Source of the DNA: WHSW01 sp963846165
GTDB taxonomy: Bacteria; Actinomycetota; Thermoleophilia; Solirubrobacterales; 70-9
Assembly (NCBI GenBank): GCA_963846165.1
Contig: CAWJUU010000009.1
Coordinates: 124,001 to 188,000, forward strand
Length of the DNA stretch: 64,000 nt
Direction of reading: 5' to 3'
A model generated the notes under the pieces. That model was not told where the DNA came from. It saw nothing but the letters and a program-made list of their open reading frames with translations, and did not search any database. Both the position numbers and the translations under genes were made by a program. Of the stretch, positions 31,798 through 40,503 are shown in pieces (positions within the stretch are counted from its first letter, which is position 1; each line of letters starts with the position of its first letter).

Positions 31798-32534
31798 TCA
31801 GTTCCGGTGGCCGAAGTCGGCGGTGTAGGTCGCCGCCGCGGCGTGACGGTTGCCGGGCTTGCCCGGGCGAACCCCGACATCGACGTCCCTCATGCTCCCC
31901 GTCAGGATCATCGCCCGGTGCCCGGGAGACGCCATCCAGGCGGCGACTATCGCCGCCGGGCTGCCATGCCCAGACTGGCCCCAGGCGATGTTCTCACCGA
32001 CGCTCCAGCTGCAGTTGCATGGCAGGTAGCCCGCCGAGGTGACCCTGCCGACGAGATCGGGCTCGCCGGGGCAGGTGTGGGAAAAACAGCCGATCGAAAG
32101 CATCCGGCCGGTGTGCTTCTTGGCCGCCTTCTTGAGCGCCTTCTGGGCATCGAGCTCGCTCAGTCCATGCTCGCGCCGCCGTTCGTTGATCAGGCAGCGA
32201 ACGGCCTTGGCGGCGAGCCGCGGCTTGAGTCGGTCACCGCGGACCTTCGCGTTCTCACAGTGTCCCGCCGACGCCGCCCGTGCCGTCGCTCCCCCGGACC
32301 GAGGGAGGTTGACCGCTTGGCAGTAGACGCTGTCGTCGGCCGGTGCGCTGACATCGATGATGACGCCTGCCACCCCGGTCACGATGTAGGGCATGGCGAG
32401 GAGCCGGACCCGTCGCACACCATTCTGGACATCGGTGCCGAGGCAGATGCACCCTGGGAAGCGCACAGTCCGGCCACCAGAAGTGCCGCGACGGCAACCG
32501 CACCGCCGAGCCTCGAAACGTTCCCTGTGGACAT
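31798..32534 (-). pseudogene. Secreted CAP/SCP-domain protein, frame-broken as sequenced
   Basis: The start ATG at 32534 follows GGAGGGACAAGG and opens a clear signal peptide (MSTGNVSRLGGAVAVAALLV). This frame stops after about 50 codons, while the CAP domain continues in another frame. Adding one base to the short G-run at 32389-32391 joins SGSSPCP to YIVTGVAG without a break. The CAP part has the family motifs HTGRMLSIGCFSHTCPGE, GENIAWGQSG, SPGHRAMIL and YTADFGHR, the last three forming the usual CAP cleft. Bacterial CAP proteins are secreted with varied roles. Either this is a genuine one-base lesion or a sequencing error; the protein is otherwise well preserved. Confidence 0.75.
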
Positions 32535-32570
32535 CCTTGTCCCTCCGCTCGAACAAACGAAGCCGGCCCC

Positions 32571-32600
32571 ACGCCGGCCCTCAGAGGATGAGGCCGAGCG
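32571..32600 (-). terminator. Inverted repeat downstream of nfo
   Basis: GCCGGC-CCCAC-GCCGGC forms a short very stable hairpin in the 153-bp gap between the nfo stop and the CAP gene start on the minus strand. A second GC-rich palindrome (GGCCGCGGGCCGTCAGCGGCC) lies nearer to the nfo stop. Either could end nfo transcription. No gene is seen in the gap. Confidence 0.35.
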
Positions 32601-32687
32601 CCCACACCGTCAATAGGTAATCCGTCCAGGGCGCCGGGCCGGCGTCGTCAAGTCCGCGCGGCAGCAGCAGCAATCGGCCGCGGGCCG

Positions 32688-33476
32688 TCAGCGGCCGGCG
32701 AGCGCGGCGCGGACGTAGTCGAGGTCGGCGCGCATCGCCTCGGCGTCGCCCGGCGTCTCGCAGACCACCGGAGCCTCGGTCGCGCTGATCATCGCCCGCA
32801 GAGCATCGGGGTCGATCTCGCCGTGGCCGAGGTTCGCGTGGCGGTCGGCGCCGCTGCCGGCGGCGTCGCGGGAGTCGTTTGCGTGCAGGAGCTCGATCCC
32901 GCCGGTGATCGCGCGCGCCCGCTCGACCACGTCTGAGAGCTCCTCGCCGGCCGCGTGAGCGTGACAGGTGTCGAAGCAGAACCCGACGCCAACCGGGCCC
33001 TCGTAACCGGAGACGGCCTCCCAGAGCAGCGCCAGCGCGTCGAAGCGCCTGCCGACCGCGTTCTCGCCCCCTGCGGTGTTCTCGATCAGCACCGGGACCT
33101 CCGTCTCGAGCAGCTCCAGCGTCCGCGGCCAGCGCCCGACCCCGGCCTCGATCCCGTCCTCCGCGTGGCCGGCGTGGACGATCACGGCCGCCGCGCCGAC
33201 CTCGGCGGCGGCGTCGCATGTCTGCTGGAGCACCTTGCGCGAGCCGTAGCGGATGTTGTTCTTCGGCGAGCAGACGTTGATCAGATACGGGGCGTGGACG
33301 TAGACCGGGAGCTCGCTCGCCCGCAGCTCCGCGGCGTCAGCGCGCTCGGGTGGCTTGCGAAACGACTGCGGATCAGAGAGAAAGAGCTGCACGCATCCCG
33401 CGCCGAGCGCCGACGCCGCCTCCAGCGGCCGCTCGCTCGAGACGTGTGCGCCGATCGGGACGTCGGTTGCTGCCAT
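32688..33476 (-). CDS. nfo: Deoxyribonuclease IV (AP endonuclease, Nfo)
   Basis: A 262-residue barrel enzyme that incises DNA at abasic sites. The start is taken as ATG 33476 (MAATDVPIGAHVS); ATG 33494 would add six residues. The three-zinc site is fully recognisable: IGAHVS, VIVHAGHAEDG, LIENTAGGE, FCFDTCHAHAAG, LLHANDSRD, DRHANLGHGEI and VVCETPG. The length is slightly below E. coli Nfo (285 residues). It is divergent from dxr with a ~50-bp gap. A diverged copy of its 3' end lies at 31656-31739. Confidence 0.94.
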   Translation of the reverse strand: MAATDVPIGAHVSSERPLEAASALGAGCVQLFLSDPQSFRKPPERADAAELRASELPVYVHAPYLINVCSPKNNIRYGSRKVLQQTCDAAAEVGAAAVIVHAGHAEDGIEAGVGRWPRTLELLETEVPVLIENTAGGENAVGRRFDALALLWEAVSGYEGPVGVGFCFDTCHAHAAGEELSDVVERARAITGGIELLHANDSRDAAGSGADRHANLGHGEIDPDALRAMISATEAPVVCETPGDAEAMRADLDYVRAALAGR

Positions 33477-33529
33477 GGCCCGAGCATGACCCATATGGGG
33501 CCCCTGAGCGTCACCGCTACCCTGCGTCG

Positions 33530-34684
33530 GTGGCCAAACGGGTCCTCATTCTCGGCTCGACCGGGTCGATCGGCGAGCAGGCGCTCGACGTCGTCTCGCG
33601 CTCCGACGCGCTCGAGCTCGCCGGCCTCTCGGCGGCGACCCACTGGGACCGACTCTGCGCGCAGGCTCGCGAGAGCGGCGTCGCCGCGGTCGCCCTCACC
33701 GATCCCGCCGCTGCCGAGCGCGCCCGCTCGGAGCTCGACGGGGTGCGGGTGCTCGGGGGTGACGAGGGTGTGCGCGAGCTGATCGCAGCCAGTCACGCCG
33801 ATCTGGTCCTGAACGCGATCGTCGGCACGGCCGGCCTCGGGCCGACGATCGTCGCGCTCAGCGAGGGGATCGACCTGGCGCTGGCGAACAAGGAGAGCCT
33901 CGTCGTTGGCGGCGAGCTGGTCACGGCGCTCGCCGAGGCCACGCAGGCGCGGATACTCCCGGTCGATTCCGAGCACTCGGCGATCTTCCAGCTCCTGCGC
34001 GGTGAGGGGCCGGGCGCGGTCGAGCGCCTGATCCTGACCGCCTCCGGCGGGCCCTTTCGCGGGCGTACCGACCTTTCCGGGGTTACCCCCGAACAGGCGC
34101 TCACGCACCCGACCTGGGAGATGGGCGGGCGGATCACGGTCGATTCGGCGACCCTGGTCAACAAGGGCCTCGAGCTGATCGAGGCGCACCACCTGTTCGG
34201 GCTGCCCTACGAACGGATCGACGTCGTCGTCCATCCGCAGTCGATCGTCCACTCGCTGATCGAGCTCAACGACGGCGCCCAGCTCGCGCACCTCGGGCTG
34301 CCCGACATGCGGGTGCCGATCTCCTACGCTCTGCACTTCCCCGAGCGAGCCGACGTGACCGTGCCGAGGCTCGACCTCGGCGCCGTCGGCCGGCTCGAGT
34401 TCGAGCCGCCCGACCTCGAGACCTTCCCCTGCCTACGTCTGGCGCGCGAGGCCGGCGAGGCGGGGGGGACGGCGCCATGCACGCTCAACGCGGCCGACGA
34501 GGTCGCGGTCGCGGCCTTCCTTGCCGGCGAGATCGCCTTCACCGCGATCGCGGAGGTGATCGGGGGGACGCTCGAAGCCGTCGAGGCACACCCGGTCGGC
34601 CATTTCGAGGACCTGTTCGAGTGCGACGCGCAGGCCCGTGAAGTCGCCGGCGGGCTCGTCGAAGCAGCTAGGGCAAGGGCATGA
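33530..34684 (+). CDS. dxr: 1-deoxy-D-xylulose 5-phosphate reductoisomerase (Dxr)
   Basis: A 384-residue NADPH enzyme of the MEP isoprenoid pathway, starting at GTG 33530. It has the Rossmann motif LGSTGSIGEQALDVV, LANKESLVVGGE, the metal/substrate motif PVDSEHSAIFQ, the flexible-loop region TASGGPFRG and HPTWEMGGRITVDSATLVNKG. The length is normal. Together with ispG and uppS it provides the isoprenoid supply for the cell wall carrier. The stop overlaps the protease gene by 4 bp. Confidence 0.96.
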   Translation: MAKRVLILGSTGSIGEQALDVVSRSDALELAGLSAATHWDRLCAQARESGVAAVALTDPAAAERARSELDGVRVLGGDEGVRELIAASHADLVLNAIVGTAGLGPTIVALSEGIDLALANKESLVVGGELVTALAEATQARILPVDSEHSAIFQLLRGEGPGAVERLILTASGGPFRGRTDLSGVTPEQALTHPTWEMGGRITVDSATLVNKGLELIEAHHLFGLPYERIDVVVHPQSIVHSLIELNDGAQLAHLGLPDMRVPISYALHFPERADVTVPRLDLGAVGRLEFEPPDLETFPCLRLAREAGEAGGTAPCTLNAADEVAVAAFLAGEIAFTAIAEVIGGTLEAVEAHPVGHFEDLFECDAQAREVAGGLVEAARARA

Positions 34685-35748
34685 GCTGGCTGCTCGCCTT
34701 CGCCGGCTTCTCGTTCCTGATCATCGCCCACGAGGCAGGGCACATGGTGGCCGCGAAGGCGGTCGGGATGCGGGTCGAGCGCTTCTTCCTCTTCTTCCCG
34801 CCGAAGCTGTGGAGCATCAAGCGCGGCGAAACCGAGTACGGGATCGGCGCGATCCCACTGGGCGGCTTCGTGAAGATCACCGGCATGAACCCCGACGAGG
34901 AGCTGCCGCCCGACGTCGCACCGCGCGGCTACTACCACCAACCGGTCTGGAAGCGGATCGTGGTCATCGGTGCGGGACCGGCGGTCAACCTCGTGATCGC
35001 GTTCGTGATCCTCTTCTTCCTCGCCTTCAACGTCGCCGAGCCGACGAAAACGGTCGAGAGCGTGGAGCCCGGCACGCCGGCCGCCGCGGTGCTGGAACCC
35101 GGCGACCGCCTGGTGGCCGTCGATGGAGTCAGCGGAGACCTCCCCGAGCTTCGCGACCAGATCGCGACCCACACCTGCGCCGGCGAGCAGACCCAGGGCT
35201 GCCGAGCCGAGACGCCCGCCGAGGTGACCGTGGTCCGCGACGGGCGCGAGGTCACCGTCGTCGCCCGTCCCGAGTACGACGCCGAGGCCGACCGGCCGCT
35301 GCTCGGCTTCGCCTACGGCACCCAACCGCTCGACCCGGGCATCGCCGGCGCCGCCGAGTGGTCGGTGGACCGGATGTGGGACGTGACCTCGCAGACGGTC
35401 TCGATCGTCGCCCGGATCTTCGATGCCGAGCAGCGCGAGCAGATCTCGGGCGTCGTCGGCAGCTATGAGGTCACCCGCCAGTCGATCGAGTTCGACACCC
35501 GCCAGGCGTTGTTCGTGATCGCGCTGATCAGCCTCTCGCTCGCGGTCATCAACCTGTTCCCGTTCCTGCCGCTCGACGGTGGCCACATCTTCTGGAGCCT
35601 GGTCGAGAAGGTGCGCGGCAAGCCGGTCCCGTTCCGGGTCATGGAGCGCGCCTCGGTGGTCGGTTTCGCACTCGTGCTGGTGCTGTTCGCGATCGGGCTC
35701 ACGAATGACATCGAGAGACTCTCCGGGGAGGGTTTCAACGTACGATAG
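34681..35748 (+). CDS. rseP: Site-2 membrane metalloprotease (RseP/Rip1, M50)
   Basis: A 355-residue protein with HEAGH in the first membrane helix (zinc ligands and catalytic Glu). The third ligand Asp is in NLFPFLPLDGGH near residue 300. One PDZ-like domain lies between (EPGTPAAAVLEPGDRLVAVD...), in extracytoplasmic position. The family cleaves membrane-embedded anti-sigma factors and signal peptides. Its position between dxr and ispG matches Rv2869c (Rip1) in mycobacteria. No substrate is adjacent. The ATG overlaps the dxr stop. Confidence 0.93.
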   Translation: MSWLLAFAGFSFLIIAHEAGHMVAAKAVGMRVERFFLFFPPKLWSIKRGETEYGIGAIPLGGFVKITGMNPDEELPPDVAPRGYYHQPVWKRIVVIGAGPAVNLVIAFVILFFLAFNVAEPTKTVESVEPGTPAAAVLEPGDRLVAVDGVSGDLPELRDQIATHTCAGEQTQGCRAETPAEVTVVRDGREVTVVARPEYDAEADRPLLGFAYGTQPLDPGIAGAAEWSVDRMWDVTSQTVSIVARIFDAEQREQISGVVGSYEVTRQSIEFDTRQALFVIALISLSLAVINLFPFLPLDGGHIFWSLVEKVRGKPVPFRVMERASVVGFALVLVLFAIGLTNDIERLSGEGFNVR

Positions 35749-35784
35749 GCGCGTCGCACAACCCACCCGGAGGAGGAGAGGTTG

Positions 35785-37605
35785 ATGGAGGTCACGACGG
35801 CCGATCGGTACGCGAGCGGGGGGCCCGGCGGAGAGCTTCACGCACAGAACCTGGCGCTGGCCTTCCATCAGACCGTAGACCGGCTCGGTGACGCCCCCGC
35901 GATCATCTCCGGCGAGGGCGACGATGCGGTCAGCATCACCTGGAGCGAGCTGCGCGACCGGGTCGCGCGGATCGCCGGCGGGCTCGCGAGCCTCGGCGTC
36001 GGCAAGGGCGACACCGTTGCGCTGATGCTCAACAACCGGCCCGAGTTCATCGCCATCGACATGGCGGCGGTCTCGCTGGGCGCGGTGCCGTTCTCGATCT
36101 ACCAGACCTCTTCGCCCGAGCAGATCCAGTACGTCTGCTCCGACGCCGGCGCCAAGGTCGCGATCGTCGAGTCGGCGTTCCTCGACGTGTTCAACAAGGC
36201 GCGCGCCGAGCTGCCCGCGATCGAGACCCTGGTCGTGATCGACGGCGAGGGGGGAGACCACACGCTCGCCTCGCTGGAGCAGATCGATCCCGATTTCGAT
36301 CCGGCGGAGGCGATCGCCGCGGTCGAGCCCGACGACCTGCTGACGCTGATCTACACCTCGGGCACCACCGGGCCGCCAAAGGGCGTCCAGCTCACGCACC
36401 GCAACCTGATGAGCCTGGTCGGCGGCGTCGACGGGATGATCGACCTCCCGGAGCGCGGGGGCAAGGTGATCTCCTGGCTCCCCGCCGCGCACATCGCGGA
36501 GCGCGGGGCCAACTACTACCTGCCGGTCACCCGTGGCCTCTCGGTGACCATCTGCCCGGATCCGCGCAAGATCGTCGACTTCCTGCCGCAGGTGCGGCCG
36601 ACCTGGTTCTTCGCCGTGCCGCGGATCTGGGAGAAGCTCAAGGCCGGGCTGGAGGCGAAGCTGGCGGCAATCCCTGGCGAGCAGGGCGAGCAGGCGCGCC
36701 AGGGGCTCGAGGCCGCGCTGCAGAAGCTGCGCTTGGAACAGGCCGGAGAGCCGGTCCCCGAGCAGCTCGCGGCCGGGGTCGCGGCGGCCGACGAGGCGCT
36801 GTTCTCGGGCATGCGCAAGGCACTCGGACTCGACGAGGCGGTCGCGGTCAGCGTCGGCGCCGCCCCGACGCCGCTCGAGGTGCTCGAGTTCTTCCACGCG
36901 ATCGGGATCGAGATCGGGGAGCTCTGGGGGATGTCGGAGACCTGCGGGGTGGCGACCTTCAATCCACCCGCGCGGGTCAAGCTGGGCACGGTCGGACCGC
37001 CGATCCCGGGGATCGAGGTCAAGCTCGCCGACGACGGCGAGGTGATGGTCCGCGGCGCCTCGAACATGCTCGGCTATCGCAACATGCCCGAGAAGACCGC
37101 AGAGACGATCGACGCCGAGGGCTGGTTGGTGACAGGCGACATCGGCGAGCTCGACGCCGACGGCTACCTGAAGATCGTCGATCGCAAGAAGGAGCTGATC
37201 ATCAACGCCGCCGGCAAGAACATGTCCCCGGCGAACATCGAGTCGCACCTGAAGGCGGCCAGCCCGCTGATCGGCCAGGCGGTGGCGATCGGGGACGCCC
37301 GCCCCTACAACGTGGCGCTGATCGTGCTCGACCCCGACTTCGCCCCGGCGTGGGCGAAGCAGAACGGGCTCGAGGGCAAGTCGGCCGACGAGCTCGCGGG
37401 CGAGGAGTCGCTGCTCGCCGCGATCCAGGCCGGCGTCGACGAGGCGAACGCGAAGATGGCGCGAGTCGAGCAGATCAAGAAGTTCAAGGTCTTGCCGATC
37501 GATTGGGCGCCCGGTGGCGACGAGCTGACTCCGACGATGAAACTCAAGCGCAAGCCGATCGACCAGAAGTACGCGAACGAGATCGAAGCACTCTACGCGC
37601 GCTGA
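35785..37605 (+). CDS. AMP-dependent long-chain acyl-CoA synthetase (FadD15-like)
   Basis: A 606-residue adenylate-forming enzyme with AGGAGGAGAG before ATG 35785. Motifs are the P-loop YTSGTTGPPKGVQLTHRN, PAAHIAERGANYYLP, LWGMSETCGVATFN, the hinge region GDIGELDADGYLKIVDRKKE and the C-terminal catalytic Lys region LTPTMKLKRKPI. The organisation is that of the FadD15/ACSL subfamily acting on long-chain fatty acids. It follows the protease by 36 bp and is probably a separate translational unit on the same transcript. It converges on the secreted protein array. Confidence 0.92.
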   Translation: MEVTTADRYASGGPGGELHAQNLALAFHQTVDRLGDAPAIISGEGDDAVSITWSELRDRVARIAGGLASLGVGKGDTVALMLNNRPEFIAIDMAAVSLGAVPFSIYQTSSPEQIQYVCSDAGAKVAIVESAFLDVFNKARAELPAIETLVVIDGEGGDHTLASLEQIDPDFDPAEAIAAVEPDDLLTLIYTSGTTGPPKGVQLTHRNLMSLVGGVDGMIDLPERGGKVISWLPAAHIAERGANYYLPVTRGLSVTICPDPRKIVDFLPQVRPTWFFAVPRIWEKLKAGLEAKLAAIPGEQGEQARQGLEAALQKLRLEQAGEPVPEQLAAGVAAADEALFSGMRKALGLDEAVAVSVGAAPTPLEVLEFFHAIGIEIGELWGMSETCGVATFNPPARVKLGTVGPPIPGIEVKLADDGEVMVRGASNMLGYRNMPEKTAETIDAEGWLVTGDIGELDADGYLKIVDRKKELIINAAGKNMSPANIESHLKAASPLIGQAVAIGDARPYNVALIVLDPDFAPAWAKQNGLEGKSADELAGEESLLAAIQAGVDEANAKMARVEQIKKFKVLPIDWAPGGDELTPTMKLKRKPIDQKYANEIEALYAR

Positions 37606-37638
37606 GCGGCGCGCGAAGCTCCTCCCAGCGCATCGACG

Positions 37639-37692
37639 CGATCGAGGAGCAGGTTCACCGCCGCATGCGGGGCAAAGCTGCTCCTCGTCGCC
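37639..37692. terminator. Bifurcated stem-loop between convergent genes
   Basis: GCGATCGAGGAGCAG at 37639-37653 pairs with CTGCTCCTCG(T)CGC at 37679-37692 with one bulge. The loop contains a second hairpin-forming segment (CCGCCGCATGCGGGG). It lies between the acyl-CoA synthetase stop and the stop of the minus-strand secreted gene, and is probably a bidirectional terminator. Confidence 0.5.
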
Positions 37693-37701
37693 GCGGGAGG
37701 C

Positions 37702-38580
37702 TCAGTCGACGACCTTGAACTTCGCCTTCGCCGGGGAGTTGTCCGTGTTCCCGGCGGCATCCGTCGCGCGGACGAGGAACTTGTGCTTGCCGTCGTCGAG
37801 GTCCTTGAGCTTCTTCGGCGACTCGCAGGGCTTGAACTTCTTGCGGTCGAACTTGCACTCGAAGGTCGAGTTCGGCTCGTTGGACCTGAACGTGACCTTG
37901 GTCGTGTCCTTGTCGATCGTGCCGCTCGGGCCCTTCTTGATCTTCGTCTGCGGCGCCTTGGTGTCGCATTCGATCTCGGTCGGCGGGCTCGCGTTGTTGC
38001 GCGGCGAGAGAGGACCGACGGCGAAGTCCGTTGCGCTGTCGTCGCTGTCATCGGAATCCTCGAGGAAGGTCGGGCAGCCGGGGGCGATCGAGCGCTGCAG
38101 CGTGACGCCGACGCCCAGGGCCGACGCCGGGGTGCCCACCGGGGATGGCGCTCCGCCGGTGAAACTGGAGAAGGCCCCGAACGCGACGCAGTCGATCCCG
38201 CTCAGCGGCAGGGTGTCGATGAAGCAGGCAGCGCCGTTCTGGGGGACGAGCAGATCGGGAGTGACGAAGTCGGCAGCCGGAGGCATGCCGCCGTCGTCGC
38301 GGACGACGAGGACGGTGCGCTGGCTGTCGCCGAGCGCAACGTTGCCGGGAAACTCGAACGTGCTCAGCAGCGTGCCGTCGTCCTGGTACATGGTGACGAA
38401 ATGGCCGCCGATGAGGTTCTGGCCGCTCGAGTACATCTGCAGCTCGAGATAATCGGCCCGGCCGGCGCCGTCGTTCTGCCCGAGCTCGCTGATCTTCATC
38501 AGGTGATAGCTCGCGCTCGCCACGGGCGGGAAGAGGAGCAGCCCGAGCACCGCCCCTGCCCAGGCGAGCCGACGGCGCAT
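37702..38580 (-). CDS. Secreted protein, lamin-tail-like domain plus Ig-like module (array member 1)
   Basis: A 292-residue protein with a signal peptide (MRRRLAWAGAVLGLLLFPPV, cleavage after ASA). The middle domain begins HLMKISELGQ and has YLELQMYSSGQN...GGHFVTMYQDDG. This resembles lamin-tail-like secreted domains, but that is only a pattern judgement. It carries conserved Cys pairs (ACFIDT...DCVAFG) and an SIAPGC segment. The C-terminal ~85 residues form an Ig-like module: PQTKI, STFECKFD, PCESP, DGKHKFLVRATDAAGNTD. It is paralogous to the next gene over its whole length, with only a 4-bp gap between them. Confidence 0.75.
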   Translation of the reverse strand: MRRRLAWAGAVLGLLLFPPVASASYHLMKISELGQNDGAGRADYLELQMYSSGQNLIGGHFVTMYQDDGTLLSTFEFPGNVALGDSQRTVLVVRDDGGMPPAADFVTPDLLVPQNGAACFIDTLPLSGIDCVAFGAFSSFTGGAPSPVGTPASALGVGVTLQRSIAPGCPTFLEDSDDSDDSATDFAVGPLSPRNNASPPTEIECDTKAPQTKIKKGPSGTIDKDTTKVTFRSNEPNSTFECKFDRKKFKPCESPKKLKDLDDGKHKFLVRATDAAGNTDNSPAKAKFKVVD

Positions 38581-38584
38581 CGGC

Positions 38585-39478
38585 TTAGTCGACCACCTTG
38601 AACTTCGCCTTCGCCGGCGTCGGGTCGGTGTTGCCGGCCTCATCTGTCGCCCGGACCTTGAACTTGTGCTTGCCGTCGTCGAGGCGCTTGTACTTCTCCG
38701 GCGAGTCGCAGTTCTCAAAGCCGCCCTTGTCGAACTTGCACTCGAAGCTCGAGCGCGGCTCGCTCGACGTGAACTTGAACTTCGCCTTCGGCTTCTCGAT
38801 CTTGCGCTTCGGGGCCTTGGTGATCTCGGTCTGCGGCGGGTTGTTGTCTCCTCCGCCGCCGCCTCCACCGCACGCCTGCTCGGTCGGGGCTACGGAGTTC
38901 GGGCGCGGGGATGGGCTCGCGAGGGAGAAGTCAGTCGCGCTGTCGCCGGTGTCGTCGGAGGCCTCGAGCAGGGTCGCGCAGCCCGGGGCGATCGAGCGGG
39001 TCAGCGACTGGGCGACTCCGATCACGGGCGCGGCGGTGCCGACCGGGAGCATCGGGGTGTTGGTGAAGCTGCCCCAGGCGACGCAGTCGACCGGCGAGGG
39101 GAAGACCGTGCTCTCGAAGCAGGCGGCGCCGCCGGCACCGTTGATGTCCCCGCCGAGCGAGCTGTCGGTCAGGTCCTCACCGGCGACGGCGTCGTCGCCG
39201 ACCAGGATCGTGCGCTGGTTCTGCCCGTTCTGCGGGTCGGCCGTGAACGTGGAGGTTCCAGCCACGGCGCCAGTCGAGTTGTAGATATCGATCCGCTGGC
39301 CGTCGACGACGTTCTGGCCCGACGAGTACATCTGCAGCTCGATGAACGCCGAGTTGTCCCCGACCACGGTCTCGTCCTTGACCTCGCTGATCACCATGAA
39401 GTGGTGATTGGCGCCAGCGGATCCCGGCAGGGCAAGCAGGGCGGCTACCGCCAGCGCCCCTGCGATCACCCTGCGCAT
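38585..39478 (-). CDS. Secreted protein, lamin-tail-like domain plus Ig-like module (array member 2)
   Basis: A 297-residue paralogue of the neighbouring gene, with a signal peptide (MRRVIAGALAVAALLALPG...AGA). It has the same layout: HHFMVISEV, FIELQMYSSGQNVVDGQRI, ACFEST...DCVAWGSF, RSIAPGC, a polyGly linker, then the Ig-like module (PQTEI, SSFECKFD, NCDSP, GKHKFKVRATDEAGNTD). The polyglycine stretch before the module is unique to this member. Whole-length similarity and contiguity indicate tandem duplication. It probably functions at the cell surface; the ligand is unknown. Confidence 0.75.
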   Translation of the reverse strand: MRRVIAGALAVAALLALPGSAGANHHFMVISEVKDETVVGDNSAFIELQMYSSGQNVVDGQRIDIYNSTGAVAGTSTFTADPQNGQNQRTILVGDDAVAGEDLTDSSLGGDINGAGGAACFESTVFPSPVDCVAWGSFTNTPMLPVGTAAPVIGVAQSLTRSIAPGCATLLEASDDTGDSATDFSLASPSPRPNSVAPTEQACGGGGGGGDNNPPQTEITKAPKRKIEKPKAKFKFTSSEPRSSFECKFDKGGFENCDSPEKYKRLDDGKHKFKVRATDEAGNTDPTPAKAKFKVVD

Positions 39479-39530
39479 GGCTTGAGCCTAACCCGCGGGC
39501 CCTGGATTGTCCACCGGCCCGGCGGTCGCG

Positions 39531-40415
39531 CTACGGGACGACCTTGAACTTGTCCTTCGCCGGAGAGGCATCGACGTTGCCGGCCGCATCGACGGCTCGG
39601 ACCTTGAACTTGTGCTTGCCCTCATCGAGGTGCTTGATCGTCCGCGGCGACTGGCACGGCTTGAACGGCTTCTTGTCGACCTTGCACTCGAAGGTCGAGC
39701 CGGCCTCATCGGAGACGAACTTGAACTTGACCTTGCTCTTGTCGGTCTGCTTCGGCGCGTCCTTCGTGATCGTGGTCTGCGGCGCGAGGCAATCGTCCTG
39801 CCGCGCGACATCGCTCGGGCAACCATCCTGCGTCTCGTCGCCGAAGCCATCTCGGTCGGCGTCGGCCTCTAGCGTCACGGCGACGTTCACACGGCGGTTG
39901 CTCGCTGGGTTGTACGGGCCGGTCAGGGTCGTTCCGATCGGCGGGTCTCCCGACGCCTGAAGCGCCCGGTCGGTCACGGCGGCTGTCACGAATAGACAGG
40001 CGGAGGAGCCCGTGCCCGATACGACGCTGAGACCGAGGAGATCGCCCGCATCCACCGCGACCCTCGTCGCGAACGTGCGGAGCCCGTTGGGCGCGAGCTG
40101 CTCGACCGCGCTCTCGCCGACAACGAAGAACTCGTCGGGGACAATCGTCTCGCGATAGACCTTCATCCGCATCGTGTGATTTCCGGATCCCGCCTGGTGG
40201 CTCCACGACGTGATCACGCCGGCGCTCGGCATCGCATACGCCGGGGGCCCGGCGACGGTGTCCTGGACGAAGGTGTAGCCGGAGCCGAGGCAGCCCCCGC
40301 CGGTGTTGCCGGTCTGGCCGACCACGCTTGCGGCCGATGCTGGTGACGCGACAGACGCGACCGCCAGGATGGTCAACCCAACCAAGACCCCTGCCTGCCT
40401 GCGTGCGCGCACCAT
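39531..40415 (-). CDS. Secreted protein with Ca-binding-like repeat and Ig-like module (array member 3)
   Basis: A 294-residue protein. ATG 40415 is preferred over 40439 because GGGAGGG lies six bases upstream. The signal peptide ends near SPASAA. The N-terminal domain (VVGQTGNTGGGCLGSGYTFV... NHTMRMKVYRE) differs from the other two array genes. It contains DADRDGFGDETQDGCPSD, a thrombospondin-type-3-like acidic motif likely to bind calcium. The C-terminal module (PQTTI, STFECKVD, PCQSP, GKHKFKVRAVDAAGNVD) is shared with members 1 and 2. This looks like module shuffling onto a common anchor. Confidence 0.75.
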   Translation of the reverse strand: MVRARRQAGVLVGLTILAVASVASPASAASVVGQTGNTGGGCLGSGYTFVQDTVAGPPAYAMPSAGVITSWSHQAGSGNHTMRMKVYRETIVPDEFFVVGESAVEQLAPNGLRTFATRVAVDAGDLLGLSVVSGTGSSACLFVTAAVTDRALQASGDPPIGTTLTGPYNPASNRRVNVAVTLEADADRDGFGDETQDGCPSDVARQDDCLAPQTTITKDAPKQTDKSKVKFKFVSDEAGSTFECKVDKKPFKPCQSPRTIKHLDEGKHKFKVRAVDAAGNVDASPAKDKFKVVP

Positions 40416-40503
40416 GCCGCCCTCCCGAGTCGTCGTCATGCCCGAATCTATTCGGAGGCGGTCCGCGGGTCAATGGCAACCCCGCTGTCACAATGTCCAC
40501 GAG

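Noticed and set aside
34324..37248. A 974-codon minus-strand open frame
   Set aside because: It is antisense to dxr, rseP and the acyl-CoA synthetase, is Arg/Asp/Gly-rich and has no family resemblance. It is a shadow caused by high GC.
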